DNA of 38,910 nucleotides from Oscillospiraceae bacterium (GTDB lineage: Bacteria; Bacillota; Clostridia; Oscillospirales; Oscillospiraceae), in NCBI GenBank assembly GCA_015067725.1, contig SVLX01000024.1, forward strand, positions 1 through 38,910, given 5' to 3'. Position 1 is the stretch's first letter; the number at the start of each line of letters is the position of its first letter. The position numbers and the translations under genes were made by a program. Under the pieces are notes generated by a model, which had not been told where the DNA came from, ran no database searches, and worked only from the letters and a program-made list of their open reading frames with translations. This document shows positions 8,108-15,145 of the stretch, one piece after another.

Positions 8108-10426
8108 TTATCCTTTCTTATTCCGCAATAACGTGGTGGTAACAATGGCAATGCCGAAGCAAATGAGCCCCAGCATCACACCAATTGCCCAGCCGGGTGC
8201 GCTGTCTGTACCAATCTCATCGGACTCGGTGGCAGGGGTTGTGGGCGCAGGCTGAGTGGGTGCGCTCTCCGGGGGCGTCGTCTCGGGGACAGTGCCGCCA
8301 ATATAGCCGCAAATGGCGCAGATGTTGCCGCCCAACTCATGGAAACGAAGGGTTTCCGGGATGGGCTGTTGGCAGTATTGGCAGAGTTTCCAGTGCTGCA
8401 AACCATCGTAAGACCAGCCCGACGATTCCTGATGGGACAACATGGGGATCAGGACACTGCCGGTGAGCACCTCGTTGCCATTCTTATCGGCAAACAGATT
8501 CTCGCAGCCGTTGCAGACATAGTAGGTTTGGTTACCTGGGGTGGTGCAAGTGGGGACTTTCGTTTCCACCTTGGTCAGCCGGTGGACATGATTCTTTGCC
8601 GGGGTGAGGATATAGCCGCAGTCGGTGCAGACCTGAGGGTTGTCTTCCGTAGCGGCCGGGCCGGGAATGTGGGGGGACAAGTCGCTGTGGGTTTTGCAGT
8701 CGGCGCAGATTTGGGCGTGGCCCTGTGCGTCTTTGTAGTCCCAGCCGGTACTCCAGCGGTGGCCTGCATCGGTTTTGCCGTAAGTGGCGTTACAGACGGT
8801 GCAGACTGCCATTTGGAGGCAACTGGCTGTGCCACCGGTGTGGGGGGCATTGGTGCCGGGGAGTACCTGATTGCACCGGGTGCATTTTTTATAGTGGTGG
8901 GTGCCGTTGCCGCTCCAGCCACCTTCTGCGTGACCCAGTGCCGGAATCGCACCCCAGAAGCGGAGGTCTACCGGTTGGGTTGCCGCCGCATCCTGATAAT
9001 CCTGACCGCAGGCGCAGTGGTAATGGGCTTCTCGTCCGGCTTCGGTGCAGGTGGGGGCAGTGCCGCTGACATAGACCGGTGCGCAGATATGTTCCGGGGC
9101 TTTTTTGGCATAGAAGGTATAGCGCAGTTCAATGACCTGCTCCGGGTCCTGCTCATAGGCCCGGACAAAGAAGGGAGGAAGATTGCCGTTGATAGAGCCG
9201 GTCAGCTTGGGATTACCGGAGGCATCCACCTGAAATTTGTACCCCTCAGCGGCGGCAAGCCAAATGGAGAGGGTATAGCCCCGGTTTTCGGTGAAGGTAT
9301 CGCCCGGGGACAGGAATTCTCCGGTCTGCTCATCCAGCCAGGTAATGGGGTCGGTGTGGTAGAGCGTACAGCCGGGGGTCAGAAGTTCACAGAAGAACGC
9401 GGGAGATTCTCCATCCAGCGGTTGAGGAATGGTCAAATCCACGGTTTTGATGATCGGGTCATAGCCTGGCGTCTGCACACTGAGTAAATCGGCACCCACA
9501 TAGCCCACAAAGCCACCATAGTACACCTGATAGTAACTGCCGTCCTTACCCAAAATCTCCACCTCTGTCCCCTTGGAAATGGAGGACAGCTTCTGGGATT
9601 CGTTGTAGGCATAGCGCAGGAGAGAGCAGTCGGTTTTGGCGGTGGCGGTGCTGAGTACGGTGGGCTTGCTGGTGGTGATCTGGATGGTCTTGGTGTCCAA
9701 ATCGCCCAAATCATAATTTCCGATGGTCACATGGAGTTTAAGCTCCATGGTCACGGCGTTTTTGCCGATGGTGTAGGGGATATAGGTGGTATTGTCGCCT
9801 ACCTTGGTGGTGTGGCCGTTCTCCGTGATGTGAATCTCCCGGGTCAACTTGACCTCGGAGTTGGTTAAGATGGCTTTGCGCTCCACCGGGGGACTGCCCA
9901 CCAGAATGTCCAGCTTGCTTCCGGCATAGGCATAGGCGGTATAGTTGATGTAATCGCTGGTCTGGAAACCGGTGACATTGGTCAGTGTTGGCTCATACAG
10001 CTCGTAGCCCCACTCCTCCAGATTGGGCATCAAATGGGAGGTGGGATAGATATCCGCGAAGATGTCCGGGGAAAACAGGGTCGTTCCCTCGGCATCGGTG
10101 ACGACACAGTGAAAAGGAATCACATTCCAGTCGCTGTATTCTCCGGTTACGGTATGAATTTGCAGGTGATTGGTGGTCGTGCCGGTGTAGTTGCCGCCTT
10201 CATCCAAGTCATACCAATGCCCGTCGCCAATGCCCACATCCACCTGCCATTGGTAGGTGAAGGGGGGAACGCCGCCTTTTTCGGTAAAGACATACATATC
10301 AATGATGCCACCGGCATAGACATCCTCAGTATAATAGGTAATCTGAAAACTGGCGGCAGAGGTGAGCACGGACATCAGCCCAAGGAAAAGGACTGCGCAC
10401 AGCAGGATAGAGATTGCTCGTTTCAT
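8108..10426 (-). CDS. Exported, membrane-anchored protein with Ig-like, SH3b-like and Cys/His-rich modules
   Basis: 772 residues from the ATG at 10426, chosen because AAGGAGG stands 7 nt upstream and a signal peptide (MKRAISILLC to about A25) follows directly; an upstream in-frame Met at 10561 gives a non-signal extension. Regions: Ig/PKD-like module (about 26-125, with PPFTYQWQVD), further beta-rich region (125-255), SH3b-like domain (about 260-317, with GTEVEILGKDGSYYQVYYGGFVGYV), a module shared with the neighbouring paralog (about 327-440), Cys/His-rich region (about 446-708, many C-x2-C pairs), Pro/Thr linker (709-744), transmembrane helix (745-766) and basic tail RNKKG. Probably a cell-envelope binding or sensing protein; no enzymatic motif was seen. 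Middle gene of a three-gene minus-strand cluster. Confidence 0.75.
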   Translation of the reverse strand: MKRAISILLCAVLFLGLMSVLTSAASFQITYYTEDVYAGGIIDMYVFTEKGGVPPFTYQWQVDVGIGDGHWYDLDEGGNYTGTTTNHLQIHTVTGEYSDWNVIPFHCVVTDAEGTTLFSPDIFADIYPTSHLMPNLEEWGYELYEPTLTNVTGFQTSDYINYTAYAYAGSKLDILVGSPPVERKAILTNSEVKLTREIHITENGHTTKVGDNTTYIPYTIGKNAVTMELKLHVTIGNYDLGDLDTKTIQITTSKPTVLSTATAKTDCSLLRYAYNESQKLSSISKGTEVEILGKDGSYYQVYYGGFVGYVGADLLSVQTPGYDPIIKTVDLTIPQPLDGESPAFFCELLTPGCTLYHTDPITWLDEQTGEFLSPGDTFTENRGYTLSIWLAAAEGYKFQVDASGNPKLTGSINGNLPPFFVRAYEQDPEQVIELRYTFYAKKAPEHICAPVYVSGTAPTCTEAGREAHYHCACGQDYQDAAATQPVDLRFWGAIPALGHAEGGWSGNGTHHYKKCTRCNQVLPGTNAPHTGGTASCLQMAVCTVCNATYGKTDAGHRWSTGWDYKDAQGHAQICADCKTHSDLSPHIPGPAATEDNPQVCTDCGYILTPAKNHVHRLTKVETKVPTCTTPGNQTYYVCNGCENLFADKNGNEVLTGSVLIPMLSHQESSGWSYDGLQHWKLCQYCQQPIPETLRFHELGGNICAICGYIGGTVPETTPPESAPTQPAPTTPATESDEIGTDSAPGWAIGVMLGLICFGIAIVTTTLLRNKKG

Positions 10427-10491
10427 GGTTTGCCTCCTTCGTTGAGTTGCTGTTCCGGTGTTGTGCAAAATATGGGGTTGCTGTGACGAAG

Positions 10492-11022
10492 TTATGCCCA
10501 GGGATTCTGGGACTTGGGCTGGCGAATCCCCACCAGAAGGAACTGATCCCACAGGCACCATGTTCCTTCGCTGGTCTGCCGCAGGACGATTTCCCGGGGG
10601 CTGTCTGCGCCGCCGCTGCGGATATGGAGCTTCTTATAGCCGGGATTGGCATCGGCATAAGGGCCGGCGGTAATGGTCAGGGTAAAGGGACGGTTGGGGG
10701 TATAGTCGTTCTCCGGCACAGCCCCGGCAAAATAGGAGAAGGGGACATGATGACCATCCCGGAAGCGGTCATTGAGGAAAGAAATATCGAAAGGAGACAG
10801 GGGACGGGGACCACGGAGCCAGTTCAGCATCTCCGTGCCGATGGTTTTGTCTGCCGGGTAGACACACAGGGCGCATACGGTCAGAGCCGCCGCCTGATAG
10901 GGTGTCTGTCTGGCGGCTTCGGGGAGGGCCTGCATTTGGGCGAGGCTTTCCGGCAGGGCGGTGAAGGTAAAGGTCTGGGTGGAGTCTCCGGCATTGTTGT
11001 TCAAACGGTCAAAAATGGACAT
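10492..11022 (-). CDS. Small soluble protein resembling DUF6935
   Basis: 176 residues from the ATG at 11022, which has AGGAGG 7 nt upstream; an in-frame ATG at 11094 would add 24 unlikely residues. Blocks such as ALPESLAQMQALPEAAR, AALTVCALCVYPADK, WLRGPRPLSPFDISFLNDRF and PFSYFAGAVPENDYTP look like the DUF6935 family (assignment from memory, not certain). No signal peptide or membrane segment, so probably cytosolic. It is the first gene of a cluster with the two anchored Cys/His-rich proteins (65-bp and 6-bp gaps), behind a plausible promoter at 11106-11134. Function unknown. Confidence 0.75.
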   Translation of the reverse strand: MSIFDRLNNNAGDSTQTFTFTALPESLAQMQALPEAARQTPYQAAALTVCALCVYPADKTIGTEMLNWLRGPRPLSPFDISFLNDRFRDGHHVPFSYFAGAVPENDYTPNRPFTLTITAGPYADANPGYKKLHIRSGGADSPREIVLRQTSEGTWCLWDQFLLVGIRQPKSQNPWA

Positions 11023-11105
11023 AAATAATCCTCCTGTTCTTTGCATGGCCTTCTTGGGCTGACCTCCGGGATTGGGGGAGGGGAAAACGGACAATTCCGA
11101 TTTTT

Positions 11106-11134
11106 ATTTTAGCTGATTAACTGATAAATGTCCC
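11106..11134 (-). promoter_or_regulatory. Possible promoter of the DUF6935-like / anchored-protein cluster
   Basis: On the minus strand GGGACA (11134-11129), a 17-bp spacer and TAAAAT (11111-11106) precede the gene start at 11022 by about 84 bp. The -35 box is weak (four of six), so this is tentative. It partly overlaps the inverted repeat at 11133-11162. Confidence 0.45.
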
Positions 11135-11201
11135 CACACCGGCGGCGTAAAATCGGTGTGGGAACGGGGTTTTTCCGGAAAAAGTGTGGGAAAAGTGTGG
11201 G
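11133..11201. promoter_or_regulatory. Cluster of inverted and direct repeats upstream of the DUF6935-like cluster
   Basis: CCCACACCG (11133-11141) and CGGTGTGGG (11154-11162) form a 9-bp inverted repeat. A perfect 14-bp palindrome, TTTTTCCGGAAAAA, lies at 11170-11183. GTGTGGG occurs three times in the same orientation (11156-11162, 11184-11190, 11195-11201). The block sits just upstream of the proposed promoter and could hold protein-binding sites. No known operator consensus was recognised. Confidence 0.55.
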
Positions 11202-11230
11202 GCAACCGAAAAAAGGAAGGGCTACAGGCG

Positions 11231-11268
11231 AAAAAACCTTCCGCTAACCCGGATGGGTCAACGGAAGG
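11231..11268 (-). terminator. Intrinsic terminator of the reductase/ABC transporter operon
   Basis: On the minus strand CCTTCCG (11268-11262) pairs with CGGAAGG (11243-11237), with an inner ACCC/GGGT helix, followed by six T residues (11236-11231). It starts 14 bp after the ATPase stop codon. Confidence 0.88.
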
Positions 11269-11282
11269 CGAAAACGTTTCGT

Positions 11283-12059
11283 TCAGATTTGGGGTGGGGT
11301 ATGCAGTGGCGTTACGGCATAGCCATCTTCCCGGTTTCCCCGAAGCGCAATGTGGAAGCACACCTGGGGGATGGTGGAAGCGAGGAAGTCTGAACCGCTT
11401 CCCGAAAAGACCAGCCTGTGGTCGTGGAGGGTCACCAGTTGGTCGGCGCACAGGAGCGCCTCCGGCAAATCGTGCATCACCACCAGAAAGGTCTTCCCGG
11501 TTTCCCTGCGGACGGTATCCATCAGCTCCAGAAACTGAAACCGGCTCGCAGAATCCAAATGGGCGGTGGGCTCGTCCAGAATCACCAGCGGGGTATCCTG
11601 TGCCAGGGTCATGGCAAAGAAGGCTTTCTTCCGCTCACCGCCGGAGAGAGTATCGACGAAATTATCCTCAAACTGCCCCATACCGGTGACCGACAGCGCC
11701 CAGTCGACTTTTTCTTTGTCGTTTGGGGTCAGCTTTCCATTCAGGGGGAGGAAAGGCGTTCGACCAAAGGAAACCAATTCCCGCACCTGCACATGGGGGG
11801 CGGGCAACTCCTGGGGCAGACACGCCATATTCCGGGCACGGTCTATGGGGGAGAGGGCACGCACATTCTGGCCACCCAGAAGGATTTCTCCGGTATAGTC
11901 CCGCTTTTCTCCCATGAGACAGGAAATCAGGGTGGATTTGCCTGCGCCGTTGCGCCCGGTGAGGGCGGTAATACTGCCTGAGGGAACGGAGAAAGAGACA
12001 TCCTCCACAATGGGCTTCTTCCGGTAGGCGGCAGAGATATGACGGATGGTCAGATTCAC
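11283..12059 (-). CDS. ABC transporter ATP-binding protein, FecE/BtuD-like
   Basis: 258 residues from a GTG start at 12059. Motifs: Walker A GRNGAGKS (35-42), Q-loop Q83, signature LSGGE (138-142), Walker B with VILDE (159-163) and a switch-histidine segment VVMHD. It would energise import through the adjacent FecCD-type permease. The GTG overlaps the permease stop (GTGA), and GGGGGAA lies about 8 nt upstream. The same reading frame stays open to 12887, but that extension lies entirely inside the permease gene in another frame and carries no transporter motifs. The operon terminator follows 14 bp after the stop. Confidence 0.93.
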   Translation of the reverse strand: MNLTIRHISAAYRKKPIVEDVSFSVPSGSITALTGRNGAGKSTLISCLMGEKRDYTGEILLGGQNVRALSPIDRARNMACLPQELPAPHVQVRELVSFGRTPFLPLNGKLTPNDKEKVDWALSVTGMGQFEDNFVDTLSGGERKKAFFAMTLAQDTPLVILDEPTAHLDSASRFQFLELMDTVRRETGKTFLVVMHDLPEALLCADQLVTLHDHRLVFSGSGSDFLASTIPQVCFHIALRGNREDGYAVTPLHTPPQI

Positions 12060-13054
12060 AGGCGATTCCCCCTTTTTAACAGCAGGACGAAGAAGAAGGG
12101 CGCACCCACAAATGCCGTGATGATGCCGGCAGGAATCTCCGAGGGGGCAAAAAGTACCCGCCCCAGTAAGTCCGCCAGAATCACCAGCGTGGCACCCAGC
12201 AGACAGGACACCGGCAAAAGCCGCCGCAAAGCACTGCCCGAAACCAGTCGCCGGACCATATGGGGCACCATCAGTCCCACAAAACCGAGAAGTCCGGCAA
12301 AGGAGACCGAAGCGGCAGCGGAAGCACTGGCCAAAGCCAAAGCCATCGTGCGCAGTGGCCTCACCCGCACCCCCAAAGACCGGGCCATGGCATCCCCCAG
12401 ACACAGCAAATCCAGCCGACCGGACAAAATACCCGAGAGCAATAGCACCAGAAAGAGAATTGCCGCCGGGAGCATCAGGGCATCCAGAGTCACGCCGCTG
12501 AAGCCACCAATGGAGAAATAATTGTAGCTGAGAGAAAGTTCCGGATACAGCAGTTTCAGCAGACTGATTCCCGCACTCAACAAAGCGGAGACTGCCACAC
12601 CGGACAGGACAATGGTAATCCGGCTGCCGCCGGCCCGGTTTGCCACCAGCACAATTACCATGGTGGTCAAAAATGCCCCAAAGAAGGAAAAAAGCGGCAA
12701 CAAAGCATAGGCCATGGGCGCAAGACACAGCCCCAAAACCGTGGCAAAGCCAGCTCCGGCATTGACCCCGATGACATTTGGCCCGGCCAAAGGATTGTCG
12801 GTGGCGGTTTGGAGCAGGACGCCGCTGACGGAAAAGCCCACCCCGGCCAGAATACAGGCCAAAACATGGGGCACACGCACCAGCCACAGAATCCGGGCAG
12901 TGGGGCTGTCAGGCTCATGCCGGAAAAGTCCGGAGAAAACCTGAGAAAGACTGAGACCGGCACTGCCATAGCGCAGACCCAACAGGGCGGCGAGTAAAGT
13001 GAGCATAGCCAGCAGACCCACCAAAAGCCCAAAGGGAAGATGTCGTTTACCCAT
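12056..13054 (-). CDS. FecCD-family ABC transporter permease
   Basis: 332 residues, very hydrophobic, with about 9-10 membrane segments as in iron-siderophore/haem/cobalamin importers. Family-typical stretches are VRVPHVLACILAGVGFSVSG, TDNPLAGPNVIGVNAGAG, GFVGLMVPHMVRRLVSG and a C-terminal VGAPFFFVLLLKRG. The start at 13054 lies inside the end of the substrate-binding gene (8-bp overlap), and its stop overlaps the ATPase start, so translation is probably coupled. The substrate cannot be told from the permease; iron chelates, haem or a corrinoid are the family's usual cargoes. Confidence 0.93.
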   Translation of the reverse strand: MGKRHLPFGLLVGLLAMLTLLAALLGLRYGSAGLSLSQVFSGLFRHEPDSPTARILWLVRVPHVLACILAGVGFSVSGVLLQTATDNPLAGPNVIGVNAGAGFATVLGLCLAPMAYALLPLFSFFGAFLTTMVIVLVANRAGGSRITIVLSGVAVSALLSAGISLLKLLYPELSLSYNYFSIGGFSGVTLDALMLPAAILFLVLLLSGILSGRLDLLCLGDAMARSLGVRVRPLRTMALALASASAAASVSFAGLLGFVGLMVPHMVRRLVSGSALRRLLPVSCLLGATLVILADLLGRVLFAPSEIPAGIITAFVGAPFFFVLLLKRGNRL

Positions 13055-14003
13055 GGGCCTTCAACTCCGGGTACAGCAGTTCCGCCAGATATCCATAGGC
13101 TTCTGCCCAGCGGGCATTGGGCTTAAAGTGGAACAGGTCTTTGGGCAGGAAGGTATAGCTTCCGGTTTTTACGGCAGTCAGGTCGCACCATCCCTCCTGA
13201 GTGAACAGGTCACCGATATAGCTTTTGGCGGCATCTTCGTCGCCCATGGTGGTCAGGAAGATATAGTCGGGGTCACGGAGGAGAATTTCTTCCAAAGACA
13301 GCCCATCGAGCAGCATAGGGGCATCGCTTGCTATGTTGTGCGTGCCCAGTTCATCCAGCATGGTGCAGACAAAGTTGTCCGGCGCCCGCTTGGCCTTGGT
13401 GGAGGAATACTGACTTCCGGCACGGATAAAGAGGATTTCTTTTTTCTGAGCATTGACGGCGGCGGTTTTCTCCAGAATGGCCCTGACTTCCGCTTCTACG
13501 GCAGTGCCGTATTGGTCATAGGCATGGGCATTTCCGGTGATGTGGGTGCAGATTTCTAACATGGCAAGATAATCCTCCACCGTATCCACCCGGAACAGGG
13601 CGCAGGGTATGCCACTGCCGGAGAGGAGCCCGCAGGTTTCCACCTGAGCGGCAATGTCCGCAGAGCCGATGATGAAGTCCGGCTGAGCGGCAAGGAGAAG
13701 CTCATGGTCAATGGTCTTTCCCGCGCCGGCATCCACCAAAGTGACACCATCCGGGACAAAGTTCCGCTCCACACTCTCTCCCACGGTGACGGAAACCTCA
13801 CCACCGGCCAGAGTCCAGATTTCCGCATAAGAGGAAAACAGGACGGCCACTTTCTCCGGCGGGGTATGGAGGGTAATGGTTGTGCCGGTGCTGTCGGTGA
13901 AGGTGTAGCCGGTGCTGTCCGGCGCGTCCGGGGGATTGGTTGTGCCGCAACCCGTCAGAAGGAGCATCAGCAGGCTCAGGAGAATGGAAATAGCTTTCTT
14001 CAT
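13047..14003 (-). CDS. ABC transporter substrate-binding lipoprotein (FepB/BtuF-like)
   Basis: 318 residues with a lipoprotein signal (lipobox LLTGC, lipidated Cys19), so anchored on the outer face of the membrane. The fold pattern is that of periplasmic-binding-protein class III: FTDSTGTTITLHTPPEKVAV near the N terminus, LLAAQPDFIIGSA, LEEILLRDPDYIFLT and a C-terminal ARWAEAYGYLAELLYPE. These proteins bind metal chelates such as siderophores, haem or cobalamin. The ATG overlaps the reductase-like gene's stop by four bases (ATGA), linking the transporter to that gene. Confidence 0.9.
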   Translation of the reverse strand: MKKAISILLSLLMLLLTGCGTTNPPDAPDSTGYTFTDSTGTTITLHTPPEKVAVLFSSYAEIWTLAGGEVSVTVGESVERNFVPDGVTLVDAGAGKTIDHELLLAAQPDFIIGSADIAAQVETCGLLSGSGIPCALFRVDTVEDYLAMLEICTHITGNAHAYDQYGTAVEAEVRAILEKTAAVNAQKKEILFIRAGSQYSSTKAKRAPDNFVCTMLDELGTHNIASDAPMLLDGLSLEEILLRDPDYIFLTTMGDEDAAKSYIGDLFTQEGWCDLTAVKTGSYTFLPKDLFHFKPNARWAEAYGYLAELLYPELKAHG

Positions 14004-14971
14004 CCGCCGATAATCTCCGCCTTGCGTTCCAAAAGTTCATTGCTTTCCAGCAGACGGCAGGCTTCTTCAAATCCCAGACGGCTCAGGGTATCGGACAGCC
14101 GCTCTCCGGCAATGCCCTTGTCCCGGAACAGCAGGATGATCTTCTCCACCATGGACAGGACATCTTCTTCGCTGGTAAAGAGCTGCTCCATGGGGATACC
14201 ATGGGCATAGTCCTTACCCCAGCGACCGCCAAGATAGACCCGGTAACCGGAGATATACCGGTCGGTCACATGGAAGGGACACTTGCCTACACACCGGCCG
14301 CAGTGCTTGCACTGCTCCGGGTCGATGACCAGCTTGCCGTCTTCGGTGTGGGCCACATGGACGGGGCAGGCCTTCTCCAACTGGCAGGTTTTACAGCCTT
14401 TGCACTTGTCGATGTCCACCACAGGCACACGCTGACCCACGATACCCACGTCATTGAGACTGGGCTTGACACAGCTATTGGGACAGCCGCCCACGGCAAT
14501 CTTGAATTTATGGGGCAGTTTGACCTGGTGATAGCCCTCATAGAACAGGGCATGGATTTTCTCGGACAGCGCAAAAGTGTCAATGAGGCCATACTGGCAG
14601 GTGGTGCCCTTGCAGGAAACCACGGGGCGCACCTTGGGACCTGTGCCGCCACTGCTCAGACCATACTGGGCCAAAAACGCCCGCAGAGGCTCAATGTTCT
14701 CATAGGGGACACCCTGAATCTCAACGGACAGCCGGGTGGTCATAGCGACTTCTCCACTGCCGAACCGTTTGGCGGCTTCGGCAATGGCGCTCAGCTTTTC
14801 GCTGGTCACTTTGCCATTGACGGTGATGATGCGGATATTGAACCGGTCCGGGGTGAGCTTGTCCCGCAGACAGCCCAGACCCTTGACCCGGGCCACATCC
14901 TCACTGGGGACAGTGCAGGTGACAGGGTTGGGGGTAAAGGTTTGAATGGGTGCGGATTCCGGAATCTTCAT
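14000..14971 (-). CDS. Nitrite/sulfite reductase-like siroheme and 4Fe-4S protein
   Basis: 323 residues. The N-terminal half is a nitrite/sulfite reductase ferredoxin-like domain (MTTRLSVEIQGVPYENIEPL, about 78-97). It is followed by Cys pairs C120-x4-C125 and C163-x3-C167, in positions expected to hold a 4Fe-4S cluster bridged to siroheme. A two-cluster ferredoxin insert follows (C190, C193, C196, C202 and C221, C224, C227, C231). This layout resembles short AsrC- or dissimilatory-type reductases of anaerobes. Sulfite is the likeliest substrate, but nitrite or another acceptor is not excluded. AGGAGG stands 9 nt before the ATG. It is the first gene of an overlapping operon with a FecCD-type importer, so uptake of a metal or cofactor for this or another enzyme is a reasonable guess only. 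Confidence 0.85.
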   Translation of the reverse strand: MKIPESAPIQTFTPNPVTCTVPSEDVARVKGLGCLRDKLTPDRFNIRIITVNGKVTSEKLSAIAEAAKRFGSGEVAMTTRLSVEIQGVPYENIEPLRAFLAQYGLSSGGTGPKVRPVVSCKGTTCQYGLIDTFALSEKIHALFYEGYHQVKLPHKFKIAVGGCPNSCVKPSLNDVGIVGQRVPVVDIDKCKGCKTCQLEKACPVHVAHTEDGKLVIDPEQCKHCGRCVGKCPFHVTDRYISGYRVYLGGRWGKDYAHGIPMEQLFTSEEDVLSMVEKIILLFRDKGIAGERLSDTLSRLGFEEACRLLESNELLERKAEIIGG

Positions 14972-15003
14972 GGGGAATTACCTCCTGATGTTGTGGGAAT
15001 AAA

Positions 15004-15022
15004 CCCTCTGAAGTGCAGAGGG
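15004..15022 (-). promoter_or_regulatory. Hairpin in the leader of the reductase/ABC operon
   Basis: CCCTCTG (15004-15010) and CAGAGGG (15016-15022) form a perfect 7-bp stem with a 5-nt loop, followed on the minus strand by TTTATT. It lies 33 bp before the reductase start and 124 bp past the recQ stop. It could be a weak recQ terminator or an attenuator of the operon. No known riboswitch was recognised. Confidence 0.45.
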
Positions 15023-15145
15023 GACAAAATATGGTCAGGGAAATGATAACACAAATTCCGGGATAATGAAAGGCTTTTTGGGAAAACCGGCATTCTCCCG
15101 GAAGAAGGTGAATTTTTGATGCGAACGGATTGTGATACAGTACCG

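Noticed and set aside
10427..10561. Longer N terminus for the 772-aa exported protein
   Set aside because: The extension overlaps the end of the upstream gene and places residues before a clear signal peptide with its own AAGGAGG site.
12060..12887. N-terminal extension of the ABC ATPase frame
   Set aside because: It lies wholly inside the permease gene in another frame; the GTG at 12059 overlapping the permease stop gives a complete ATPase.
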